Below, in pieces: positions 16,206-23,605 of a stretch of 64,000 nt of DNA. Both the position numbers and the translations under genes were made by a program. The notes below the pieces were generated by a model. That model worked only from the letters and a program-made list of their open reading frames with translations. It ran no database searches and was not told where the DNA came from. The DNA is from LMUY01 sp964242215 (lineage in GTDB: Bacteria > Pseudomonadota > Alphaproteobacteria > Acetobacterales > Acetobacteraceae): positions 1 through 64,000 of the forward strand of contig CAXTCJ010000008.1 of assembly GCA_964242215.1 (NCBI GenBank), read 5' to 3'. Positions within the stretch are counted from its first letter, which is position 1. Every line of letters begins with the position of its first letter.

Positions 16206-16733
16206 ATGCCCGTGCCCCAGAAAGCTATCCCCGAGTCCGTCACCGGGAACATCGAGACCGTTCTCGCGATGGAGAGGCGTGCCGAGCGTGGCGGATCCCG
16301 GGTGTGGCGGGTCGCACATAGCTTCGGCAATTTCGTGGGTTCGATCACCTTCATCGCGATCCATGCCGTAGGCCTCATCACGTGGCTCGTGATCAATAGT
16401 GGGCACTGGCCGCGGCTCGCATTCGACCCCTACCCTTTTTCCTTACTGGGCATGCTGGTGTCCTTCGAATCGGTCGTGCTCACGACATTCGTGCTGATCA
16501 AGCAGAACCGCGAGGGGGACCGTGCCGACCAGCGTTCCCACCTCGACCTGCAGGTCAACCTGCTCTCCGAGAAGGAGATCACCAAGGTGCTGCAGATCGT
16601 CCAACGCATCTCGGAGCGGGTCGGCGCTGAGAGGACCTACGACGCAGAACTGCAAGAACTCCTGGGCGACACCGCGATCCAAAAGGTCGCCGAGGAATTG
16701 GAAGGCAAGGCCGCGGACTCGACCGGCAAGTAG
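16206..16733 (+). CDS. DUF1003 family membrane protein
   Basis: 175 aa. The pattern fits DUF1003 proteins: an N-terminal soluble stretch with ERRAERGGSRVWRVAHSFG, a helix pair FVGSITFIAIHAVGLITWLVI and LLGMLVSFESVVLTTFVLI, and the following basic QNREGDRADQRSHLDLQVNL, then a C-terminal helical segment likely to form a coiled coil. Function of the family is not established. The ATG at 16206 and the nearby downstream histidine phosphatase start (1 base after its stop) suggest a small operon. Confidence 0.82.
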   Translation: MPVPQKAIPESVTGNIETVLAMERRAERGGSRVWRVAHSFGNFVGSITFIAIHAVGLITWLVINSGHWPRLAFDPYPFSLLGMLVSFESVVLTTFVLIKQNREGDRADQRSHLDLQVNLLSEKEITKVLQIVQRISERVGAERTYDAELQELLGDTAIQKVAEELEGKAADSTGK

Positions 16734-16734
16734 C

Positions 16735-17325
16735 ATGGGGGTTTGCACCGTCCATCTCGTGCGCCACGCCGAGCACGGCCTGCTGGGCCACAGCCTTGCC
16801 GGCCGCATGCCGGGTGTCCCCTTGTCCCACGCGGGGGTCGCGCAAGCCCAGGCCCTGGCCCGGCACTACGATGGACAGGCTGTGCGCGCGGTGCTGACCA
16901 GCCCCGTGCAACGGGCGCAGGAAACGGCAGCCCCCATGGCATCGGTACTCGGCCTGCTGCCGGTCATCGAGTCCGGCCTCGAGGAAATCGACTTCGGCAG
17001 CTGGTCGGGCGCGGCGTTCACGGCCCTGGCGCCGCAGCCGGCGTGGAACGCCTGGAACAGCGCCCGTTCGCTCGCGCCGACACCCGGCGGCGAGACAATG
17101 CTGATGGCCCAGGCGCGCGCGATCTCGGCCCTGATGCGGCAGCGCGAGCAGGGCGGCACGGTGATCGCCGTCAGCCACTCCGACGTGATCAAGGCGGTGC
17201 TCGCCTATGTGCTCGGCATGCCGCTCGATTTGCTGCATCGGCTGGAGATTGCACCGGCGAGCCGATCCATCCTCGTGCTTGGGACTGACTTCGCCCGCGT
17301 GGACGCCGTCAACCTTCCTGCCTGA
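16735..17325 (+). CDS. Histidine phosphatase family protein (phosphoglycerate mutase-like)
   Basis: 196 aa. The catalytic RHAE motif (VHLVRHAEHG) is near residue 10, with SPVQRAQETAAP carrying the second arginine, EIDFGSWSG with the catalytic acid region, and VIAVSHSDVIKAVL with the second histidine. This is the branch-1 histidine phosphatase fold, close to broad-specificity or alpha-ribazole-type phosphatases; the substrate cannot be assigned. One base separates it from the DUF1003 gene. Its 3' end overlaps the convergent glycosyltransferase-like gene by 17 bases. Confidence 0.86.
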   Translation: MGVCTVHLVRHAEHGLLGHSLAGRMPGVPLSHAGVAQAQALARHYDGQAVRAVLTSPVQRAQETAAPMASVLGLLPVIESGLEEIDFGSWSGAAFTALAPQPAWNAWNSARSLAPTPGGETMLMAQARAISALMRQREQGGTVIAVSHSDVIKAVLAYVLGMPLDLLHRLEIAPASRSILVLGTDFARVDAVNLPA

Positions 17326-18136
17326 GCGCGGCGTCGAGGCTCTGCAGCGCGGCGCCCCAATCGCCCTCGTGCCGTTGGCGATGGATCTGGGTGTTCGCAT
17401 ACCAGGGGGTGCGCTCGCCCCTGCCCCACCGCCAGTCCGCCTGCGCCCGCAGCAACAGGTGAACCCGGCATCCCAGCGCGCCCGCGAGGTGCGCGACCAT
17501 CGTGTCGACGGTGATCACGCGGTCCAACCCGGCGATTAGCCGGGCGGTCGCCACGACGTCCATCGTGCCGTGCAGCGGATCCGGCAGCGTCGCACCCTGC
17601 GTTGGCGCACAGCGCTGCAGACTGGCGGCAGCCGGCGGCAAGATCGGCCAAAGTTGCTCCAGCGGGATGGACCGAGACGGGTCCCAGCCACCGGCCTGCC
17701 AGCACACGCCCGTGCTCACGCCGGGGGCTCGCGTCGCGCGGACGTGCAGATAGGGCTCCCCCGTCGGGGCCGCCCGTAACGCGTGCGCCAACTCCATGAT
17801 CTCGACATCGTGCTCGGCGGGGAGCGGCGCGGCGAGGTCGAAGGCAGTGACGCGATCCGCCCCGCAGCCTTGCAGTAGCTCCACCAGTTCCGGCTGCGCC
17901 TCCAGCGTGACATGGGCGGCCCGGGCCCGGAGGGCTGGCAGGAAGCGGGCGAACTGCACCGTGTCGCCGAGCCCGTGATAGCAGCGCACGACCACGGTAC
18001 GCCCGTCGAACGAGTACCCATCCCACACCCAGCGCTCGTGGTAGGGGCACCCTGCTTCGTCCCGCGTCCGAGGGTCACGGGCGGCCAATACATCGTCCGC
18101 GATGGCCCAGGCGGTGGAGAAGTCGTCTCGCAGCAT
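17309..18136 (-). CDS. Glycosyltransferase family 9-like protein
   Basis: 275 aa. Resembles the GT9-type domain found on bacterial TPR glycosyltransferases: VVVRCYHGLGDTVQFARFLP near the N-terminus (the GLGDT nucleotide-sugar loop), GVCWQAGGW in the middle, and DRVITVDTMVAHLAGALGCR with LLLRAQADWRWG near the end. No TPR repeats are visible, so it is a short version. A role in surface glycan or protein glycosylation is inference. ATG 18136 follows TGGGAGGAG at good spacing; the open frame continues upstream to 18388 but is antisense to the 3' part of the next gene. Confidence 0.72.
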   Translation of the reverse strand: MLRDDFSTAWAIADDVLAARDPRTRDEAGCPYHERWVWDGYSFDGRTVVVRCYHGLGDTVQFARFLPALRARAAHVTLEAQPELVELLQGCGADRVTAFDLAAPLPAEHDVEIMELAHALRAAPTGEPYLHVRATRAPGVSTGVCWQAGGWDPSRSIPLEQLWPILPPAAASLQRCAPTQGATLPDPLHGTMDVVATARLIAGLDRVITVDTMVAHLAGALGCRVHLLLRAQADWRWGRGERTPWYANTQIHRQRHEGDWGAALQSLDAALRQEG

Positions 18137-18176
18137 CGACTCCTCCCACGAGACCGGCGGCTCGGTGATCGCGTGG

Positions 18177-20276
18177 CTAATGGCGCTCGGGCTCCCCTGG
18201 GTGCGGGGCAACGTGGGGCGGCGGGGCTGCTGGCCGAGGGGGCGGCGCAGGGTGCGGCGCCGGCGCAGGTGCAGGATGGGGTGCGGGCGCAGGGTGAGGC
18301 GGCGGCGCGACTGGACGCGGCGCCGGGGCCACGGGCCGTGCAGCCGGGGCCGGAGCGTGCACCGCCGGCGGCACGGCGGGACGTGCAACGGGACCAGGCC
18401 TGGGCGCGGCGATCTGCGGCCGAGGCGCTTGGGCCGGAGCCGGCGGGTGCACGACGGTTGGAGCGGGGGCCGGAGCGGGGGCTGGAGCGGGGGCCGGAGC
18501 GGGAGTTGGTGTCCGCACGGCCGGCTCGGGATGCGGCGGCTCGGCCGGAGCTGCCGGGCGTTCGGTTGGGGCAGCGGGGCGAGCTTCGGGAGCGACTGCG
18601 GCTGGCCGCGCCTCGGGAGGTGCCGCAGGCCGAGGCTCCGGCGTTGCGGCTGGCCGTAATTCCGGGGCTGCGGCCGGCTGCGGCGCCGGCCCCGGGCGCG
18701 CGGTCGGCGGGGCCACTGTCGCGGGGGCTGCCTCCGGGGTGGTGGCGGCCGGGCGCAGAGGCGGTGCGGCGAGACCGTGCCCGGGCCCCGCGCGCAACAC
18801 GGCAGGGTTGATCGCCGGGCCGGGAATGGCTTGGGCCGGACGCGCCGGGGCGACGAAGTTGAACTGTCGCGCGACCGCCGGCGTCACCCCCGCGGTCGCG
18901 GCGGCCGGGGCAACGGGGGAGCGGAATTGCGCCTGGGTGCGGGCGAACTGATCCGGTGGCAGGGGCCGCGCGGCTGCGGCGACCGGCTGCGACTGGACCA
19001 TCGCGGCGGCGGGCACGACGGTCGCCGCACCCCGGTTGAAGAAGTTCTGCACCACGGTGCGGTTGTTGACGATGGTGGTGGTGTTGATCGTCTGATTGAC
19101 GTTCTGGATCGTCGTCGCATTGATCCCGCGCACGTAGTTCAGGTTCGTGCGGTACGGCGGGTAATACGCCTCGCGAGGGCCCAACGGCACCCAGCCCACC
19201 GACCGCCCAGCCAGCGCGCCGGCCGCGTAGCCGACCGCCGCCCCTGCCAGGGCCGCGCCCCCGATGTCGACGAAGCTGACCAGGGCCGGCGCGTAGACCG
19301 GCACCGGGTAGGCCGCCACCGGGTCGGCATAGCCACCGGGGGAGACGGGGATCCAGCCCCAGCGATTGTCGATCTGCGCCCAGCGGCCGTAGTGGAATGG
19401 CGCGAACCCCCAGGCCGCGTCATCCACCCAGGTCCAGCCCCAGGGCGCCACATATGACCAATGCCCGTGCCGGTACGGCACCCACCCGGCCTCGACCGGC
19501 GGATACCAGACCGTGCCGTACTGCGGCGCTTCGGCCCAACTGCCGACCGTATCCAGGCTCTCGGACCCGGTCATGCCCTGCACGATCGGCGGGATGGGGA
19601 CGCTGGCGCGCGGGGCCGGACGATCCTCGGCGAGCATGGCGGTGAGGAACGCGTCCTGCGCGATCGGCCCGGCGCTACCCTGGATGGTATCGGTGCCGGT
19701 GATGGTGGCGGTCTGCCGCGGGCCGACCTGCAGGGAAAGGTTGCTGCCGGTGACTTGCGCCGCCCCCTCCACCACGGTGACCAGGGTCGGGTGGTTGGTG
19801 TCCCCCGCCACGATGTCGTAGCGGCCGGCTGCCGTGATCTGCACCAAGCCGCGCGGCGTCTGCACGACATAGCTGTCGCCGGCGGGCACGGCGCGGAGTT
19901 CGAGGTAGGTTTCGCCCTGCGGCTCGGATGTCGCCAGGGTGTGGTCGTCCAGGGTTGCCACGTCCAGTTCGGTGGTGGGGGCGAGCGTCAGACGGTTGGC
20001 GGCAACCTGCAGGTCAAGCCGGGCGCCGGGCTCGGTCCAGAAGGCGTCGCCGTCCGTGAACGGGTAGTTCAGCGCCGCCGGGCTCCATTGCGTGGCGTCC
20101 ACCGTGTGGAACGACACGGTGCCGTTGATCCGCGACAGCCGGCCGACACGCGCTGGCGGATCGGCGCGGGGCACGATCGGCGGCGGTGCCGACCAGGCCG
20201 GCGACACCGTCGAGAGCGCCAAGGCGGACACGCTTGCGAAGGCGACCATGCGTCTTGGCACCGATGGATTCGACAT
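18177..20276 (-). CDS. Secreted FecR-like/DUF6600 protein with long Pro/Ala-rich tail
   Basis: 699 aa. Signal peptide ASVSALALSTVSPAWSA. The N-terminal domain (about 45-210) is FecR-like: GRLSRINGTVSFH, PFTDGDAFWTEPGARLDLQ, TPRGLVQITAAGRYDI. The middle (about 235-360) has repeated WYPP/GW.PY..GHW.Y..PWGWTWVD.A.WGFAPFHYGRW sequence typical of DUF6600, then a glycine/alanine hydrophobic stretch and an Asn/Thr-rich zone. Residues 430-699 are mostly Pro, Ala and Arg with tandem APAPAP and RPAA units and are probably disordered. Envelope location likely; function unknown. ATG 20276 has GGGAG upstream. It diverges from the Gly/Tyr-rich lipoprotein. Confidence 0.8.
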   Translation of the reverse strand: MSNPSVPRRMVAFASVSALALSTVSPAWSAPPPIVPRADPPARVGRLSRINGTVSFHTVDATQWSPAALNYPFTDGDAFWTEPGARLDLQVAANRLTLAPTTELDVATLDDHTLATSEPQGETYLELRAVPAGDSYVVQTPRGLVQITAAGRYDIVAGDTNHPTLVTVVEGAAQVTGSNLSLQVGPRQTATITGTDTIQGSAGPIAQDAFLTAMLAEDRPAPRASVPIPPIVQGMTGSESLDTVGSWAEAPQYGTVWYPPVEAGWVPYRHGHWSYVAPWGWTWVDDAAWGFAPFHYGRWAQIDNRWGWIPVSPGGYADPVAAYPVPVYAPALVSFVDIGGAALAGAAVGYAAGALAGRSVGWVPLGPREAYYPPYRTNLNYVRGINATTIQNVNQTINTTTIVNNRTVVQNFFNRGAATVVPAAAMVQSQPVAAAARPLPPDQFARTQAQFRSPVAPAAATAGVTPAVARQFNFVAPARPAQAIPGPAINPAVLRAGPGHGLAAPPLRPAATTPEAAPATVAPPTARPGPAPQPAAAPELRPAATPEPRPAAPPEARPAAVAPEARPAAPTERPAAPAEPPHPEPAVRTPTPAPAPAPAPAPAPAPTVVHPPAPAQAPRPQIAAPRPGPVARPAVPPAVHAPAPAARPVAPAPRPVAPPPHPAPAPHPAPAPAPHPAPPPRPAAPPPHVAPHPGEPERH
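18455..18510. repeat. Short tandem repeat encoding an Ala-Pro run
   Basis: GGAGCGGGGGCC-type 12-base units repeat about four times within the DUF6600 gene. On the minus strand they encode (AP) repeats, PAPAPAPAPAPAPAP. Length variation by slippage would be in frame in 6-base steps. Confidence 0.7.
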
Positions 20277-20425
20277 TCTCAACTCCCGAACGAGACCTCA
20301 CCCTTGTCCCGCACGCATACGGCAGCACCGAGACGTATGCGTAACGCAGTGTGACACTGGATGTTCAGCAGCCGATTTTGGCCTAGATAGGGCGCAGTTG
20401 GTTCGATCCTCATGGAGTATTTCCA

Positions 20426-20833
20426 ATGATGAAGCGGGGCTTGGGGCGGTTACTGCTGCCCGTCTGCCTTGCCTTGGGGCTGACGGGATGCATCGCTTAC
20501 CCGTACGGCTACTACGGTGGCTATCCGTATGGCGGCGGGTATGCCTATGGCGGGCCCTATGGCTACTACTATGGCGCGCCGTATGCACTGGGCGGCTACT
20601 ATGGTGGGCTTTACGGCCCCGGCCTCGGGTATTTCGGCTTCTTCGGCGGTGGCTATGGCGGCCGTTACTTCGGCCGCAGCGGCGGCGGATATTTCGGGCC
20701 CGGCTTCCGCTACGGCGGTGGCGGCTTCGGCGGCCGTCGGTTCACGGGTGGTTTCGGAGGGGGCGGCTTTGGCGGCGGCGGCTTCGGGGGTGGTGGTTTT
20801 CGCGGCGGCGGCGGCGGTGGTTTCCGCCGCTAG
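20426..20833 (+). CDS. Glycine/tyrosine-rich lipoprotein
   Basis: 135 aa. A lipoprotein signal peptide MMKRGLGRLLLPVCLALGLTGC has the lipobox LTGC, so the mature protein should be lipid-anchored at Cys22. The rest is low complexity: first GYYGG/PYGGGYAYGG units rich in Tyr, then GGGFGG units ending FRR. There is no recognisable domain. Such sequences are common in envelope or matrix proteins but function cannot be assigned. It is transcribed away from the DUF6600 gene across 149 bases; both may belong to one envelope-stress or surface locus (inference). Confidence 0.75.
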   Translation: MMKRGLGRLLLPVCLALGLTGCIAYPYGYYGGYPYGGGYAYGGPYGYYYGAPYALGGYYGGLYGPGLGYFGFFGGGYGGRYFGRSGGGYFGPGFRYGGGGFGGRRFTGGFGGGGFGGGGFGGGGFRGGGGGGFRR

Positions 20834-20857
20834 CCGGCCGCGCTACCCGACCCGGCG

Positions 20858-21112
20858 TCAATTCGAACATTCGGCGGGGATGTCGGACCCGGCGGCCGGC
20901 GCCTGCATGCCGGGCATGGGGTGGAAGCCATGCGCCTCACAGGCGGACAGGCAGGCCCGGGAGATCAGGAAATCGGCCGGACGAGCCGAGATGTCCGGCA
21001 CCTGGCAGTCCACCCGGGCGCCGGTCCGGGGGTTCAGCATCACCAGCTGAGGCGATTGAGCGCAGCCGGACAGCGCTACGAGGAACAATAGGCCTGCCCG
21101 CATCACCCTCAC
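20858..21112 (-). CDS. Small lipoprotein with four cysteines in the mature part
   Basis: 84 aa. Signal peptide with lipobox ALSGC (MRAGLLFLVALSGCAQS). The mature part contains MLNPRTGARVDCQV and ISRACLSACEAHGFHP plus a C-terminal ECSN: four cysteines beyond the lipid anchor, suggesting disulfides. I do not recognise a named family, although short Acetobacterales lipoproteins of this look are common. It starts seven bases downstream of the end of the gamma-glutamyltransferase gene on the same strand, so probably co-transcribed with it. Confidence 0.7.
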   Translation of the reverse strand: MRVMRAGLLFLVALSGCAQSPQLVMLNPRTGARVDCQVPDISARPADFLISRACLSACEAHGFHPMPGMQAPAAGSDIPAECSN

Positions 21113-21119
21113 GAGAGGG

Positions 21120-22691
21120 TCACGTCTGGGCCACCGCGGCGGACCAGGGCGACATCACATCACTGATGCCGGTGCGCTCGCCGCCCTTCTGCAGGATCAT
21201 GTTGGGGCAGGCGAAGTTCACCGGGATGACGCCGTGCTCCACGATTTCGAGCGGGCCGTCGGCGCGCAGGGCCTCCATCACATCGGCCGGCAGGCGGGAA
21301 TCGGCGCTGACGTAGCCCGGATCGGAGACGTCGATGCGCGGTTGGTGCGCAGCGGACGCCGGGTCCATGCCGAAATCGAGCGTGAAGGCCAGCATCTGCG
21401 CGACCGAGGCCATGATCCGCCGCCCGCCCGATGCTCCGCCGGCCAGCAGCGGGCCTTCGCGGTCGCGGACGATCACCGGGCACATGTTGGTCAGCGGCCG
21501 CTTGCCGGGTGCGGCGGAGTTCGGCTTGCCCGGCCGCGGGTCGAACCACATCACGCCGTTGTTCATCAGTACGCCGGATTGCGGCAGCACGACCCGGCTG
21601 CCCATGGAGGAGAGCAGCGTCGTCGTCATGGCCACCATCGTGCCGGCCTCGTCGCACACCGTCAGGTGGGTCGTGCAGCTTTCGGCGGCTTTCGGCTCGG
21701 TCTCACCCAGCCCCTCCAGCCGTTCGGCGTAAGCGGCCTTCATGGCGCGGGCGAGTGCCGCGTACCAACTGGCCGACGGGCGGTCGCCGGGAACGGTGTC
21801 CCGCATCATCTCGAGCACCCGCGCAAAGGTGGGGCCGGCGGTCAGCCCGGTGGCCAGTTGGATGGTCCGGCCGTGCCAGTCCACCTCGGTCGCCGGCAGC
21901 ACGCGAGCCTCGCAGCGCCGCAAATCCTCGGCGGTCAGCAGCGAACCGACGCTCGCGAAATCGGCAGCGAGGGTCGCGGCCACGTCGCCCTCGTAGAAGT
22001 CGCGCAACCCGGCATGGGCCAGGCGCTCCAATGTGTCCGCTAGCGCGCCCTGGCGGAAGTAGCCCGGCGCGCCCTGGTACGGCGGCACCGGCGGCAGGCC
22101 GCCCGGCAGGTAGATGTCGGCGCTGGAGGGGTAGCGCTTCAGCACCGAGGCGGAGTTGGCGATCTTCAGCGTGGTGAACCAGTCTTGCGACAGGCCCCGC
22201 TTGGCCAAAGCGAGCGCAGGCGCGATCACCTCCGACAGCGGCAACACGCCCCAACGGCCGTGCATGTGCGCGTAACCGGCCACCGAGGACGGAATGGCGA
22301 ACGACAGCGGGCCGTGAATGTTGGCATCGCCCTCCACCTCGGGCCAGGCAAACAGGTCCTGCTTCATGCGGCCGGTCAGCTTGAATGCGTCCGGCTGCAG
22401 CCCGGCAGGGGCGACCGGGCCGAAATCCACCGTCTCCGCCGCGCTCTGGCCGGCGCGGTGCACCATGGCGAAGCCGATGCCGCCCAGGCCGGAGTTCCAC
22501 GGCTCGACCGTCGCCAGGGCCAGCGCCGTGGCCACCGCGGCATCTACCGCGTTGCCGCCGGCGTCTAGCACCGCGACCCCGGCAAGTGCCGCATCGCGCG
22601 ATTGCGAGACCACCATGCCCCGGCGACCGGTGGCGGATGGCTTGGTGACGGACCAGTGCTGGGTCGTGTGCTGCGGCGGATCGTATGTCAT
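21120..22691 (-). CDS. Gamma-glutamyltransferase family protein
   Basis: 523-aa Ntn-hydrolase of the gamma-glutamyltransferase family, made as a precursor that self-cleaves before a catalytic Thr. The large-subunit region shows MVVSQSRDAALAGVAVLDAGGNAVDAA and PWNSGLGGIGF. The cleavage/nucleophile region is SCTTHLTVCDEAGTMVA near residue 340, followed by GVLMNNGVMWFDPRPGKPNS, PLTNMCPVIV and GGASGGRRI. No signal peptide is visible, so it is cytoplasmic unlike E. coli Ggt. Substrate may be glutathione, another gamma-glutamyl compound or an acylase-type amide. Start at ATG 22691. Confidence 0.88.
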   Translation of the reverse strand: MTYDPPQHTTQHWSVTKPSATGRRGMVVSQSRDAALAGVAVLDAGGNAVDAAVATALALATVEPWNSGLGGIGFAMVHRAGQSAAETVDFGPVAPAGLQPDAFKLTGRMKQDLFAWPEVEGDANIHGPLSFAIPSSVAGYAHMHGRWGVLPLSEVIAPALALAKRGLSQDWFTTLKIANSASVLKRYPSSADIYLPGGLPPVPPYQGAPGYFRQGALADTLERLAHAGLRDFYEGDVAATLAADFASVGSLLTAEDLRRCEARVLPATEVDWHGRTIQLATGLTAGPTFARVLEMMRDTVPGDRPSASWYAALARAMKAAYAERLEGLGETEPKAAESCTTHLTVCDEAGTMVAMTTTLLSSMGSRVVLPQSGVLMNNGVMWFDPRPGKPNSAAPGKRPLTNMCPVIVRDREGPLLAGGASGGRRIMASVAQMLAFTLDFGMDPASAAHQPRIDVSDPGYVSADSRLPADVMEALRADGPLEIVEHGVIPVNFACPNMILQKGGERTGISDVMSPWSAAVAQT

Positions 22692-22722
22692 GGCTGCGAT
22701 GCTAGGACGAGCCGCCGAGGGT

Positions 22723-22794
22723 TTCTAGAGCGTGATCCGATCGACCTGGCTTCTCGGCCGGATAAAGACGCCCGGCAAAACAGGGAGCTAGACT
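22723..22794. repeat. Palindromic intergenic repeat, family D, copy 1
   Basis: Begins TCTAGAGCGTGATCCGATCG and ends GAGCTAGACTA, overlapping the stop codon of the minus-strand membrane protein at 22793. An inverted, longer copy is at 26704-26809: both share CTAGAGCGT.ATCCGATCGACC and CGGATAAAGA. The element lies in the 101-base gap upstream of the gamma-glutamyltransferase gene. Confidence 0.75.
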
Positions 22795-23191
22795 AACGGC
22801 GGTCCAACAGCAAAGTCGTGATCGCGGTCGAAAGCGTGCGGCAGATTGCCACCACGGCGACCAGGAAGATGCCGTCCCAGATCAGCGTGCCGGCGGAGTA
22901 GAAGCTGCCGTCGATATACACGTCGTGCGGCACCCGGCTGCGCACCATCTGCAGCACGTCGTTGGCCGGCCCGTCGAGCGTGATCGCGGCGAGGCCACGC
23001 GGGATCGCCCACCAGATCGCCCCGCCCAGCAACAGGAAGGGCGCGAACAACTCGGCCAGGTGCTCGGCGAACACCAATGCGGCATTGGCCACCGACCAGA
23101 TGGCCACGCGGGCAGCCTGGCTCAGCCCCGGGAGGAACACGCGGCGCTCGTCCAGGTCGACGGCAGCGAGATTGACGCGGGTGTAACTCAT
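22793..23191 (-). CDS. Membrane protein of unknown function
   Basis: 132 aa. Two to three hydrophobic segments: WSVANAALVFAEHLAELFAPFLLLGGAIWWAIP near the middle and LIWDGIFLVAVVAICRTLS near the C-terminus, with a short soluble N-terminus beginning MSYTRVNLAAVDLDERRVFLPG. No recognised family. Isolated minus-strand gene; a family D repeat abuts its stop codon and a family A repeat lies upstream of it. Confidence 0.65.
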   Translation of the reverse strand: MSYTRVNLAAVDLDERRVFLPGLSQAARVAIWSVANAALVFAEHLAELFAPFLLLGGAIWWAIPRGLAAITLDGPANDVLQMVRSRVPHDVYIDGSFYSAGTLIWDGIFLVAVVAICRTLSTAITTLLLDRR

Positions 23192-23285
23192 CGGTGGCTC
23201 CGGCGCAGCGTATCCAAGTGGATTAACGGCTGACGCGCCTGGGCGCTAGTGTGAACGGTTGTCGGGCAAAGCATCGATGTGGCGG

Positions 23286-23416
23286 ACTCTCCTCCGCTCT
23301 GCACGGGAGAGGTGGCGGCGAAAGCTGAGGGAGGGCGCTCTGGGCAGGCTACATGCGTGTGTCTGGCCTCCCCAACCATGCTTCGCATGGTCCGCTCCCT
23401 CGCTGCGCGAGGGATT
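23286..23416. repeat. Palindromic intergenic repeat, family A, copy 4 (inverted)
   Basis: Reverse orientation relative to copies 1-3. From the left it reads CTCTCCTCCGCTCTGCACGG-GAGAGGTGGCGGCGAAAGC-GAGGGAGGG, then CCATGCTTCGCATGG and ends CTCGCTGCGCGAGGG. More diverged than the others. It lies in the 414-base gap between two divergent genes. Confidence 0.8.
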
Positions 23417-23605
23417 ATAGAGTGACGCGCCAGCACGAATCATCAGCGTAACATCGCGCAGACCGGCGGTCGTCATGCAAATGGATGAGGATCCCACTCC
23501 AAGTAAAAATATTGTCGAAGTTACCACGAATGCTTGCAAACACCTGGCTGGCCGTTGCTATTTTTTAACAATGGAACCGTGCCTCGCGCCAAAGGCGGGC
23601 GACGC
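23417..23605. other. A+T-richer region upstream of the large Hint protein gene
   Basis: This stretch is clearly richer in A and T than its surroundings (AAGTAAAAATATTG, CTATTTTTTAAC). A TTGCAA at 23534-23539 and TATTTT at 23559-23564, 19 bases apart, could be a weak sigma-70-like promoter for the gene at 23606. I see no other gene or RNA here. Confidence 0.35.

Noticed and set aside
20398..20425. GGTTCGATCC resembling a tRNA T-arm
   Set aside because: No acceptor stem, anticodon arm or D-arm could be folded around it.
7629..23416. Family A repeats as a CRISPR array
   Set aside because: Copies are single, kilobases apart and are hairpins themselves, with no regular spacers.
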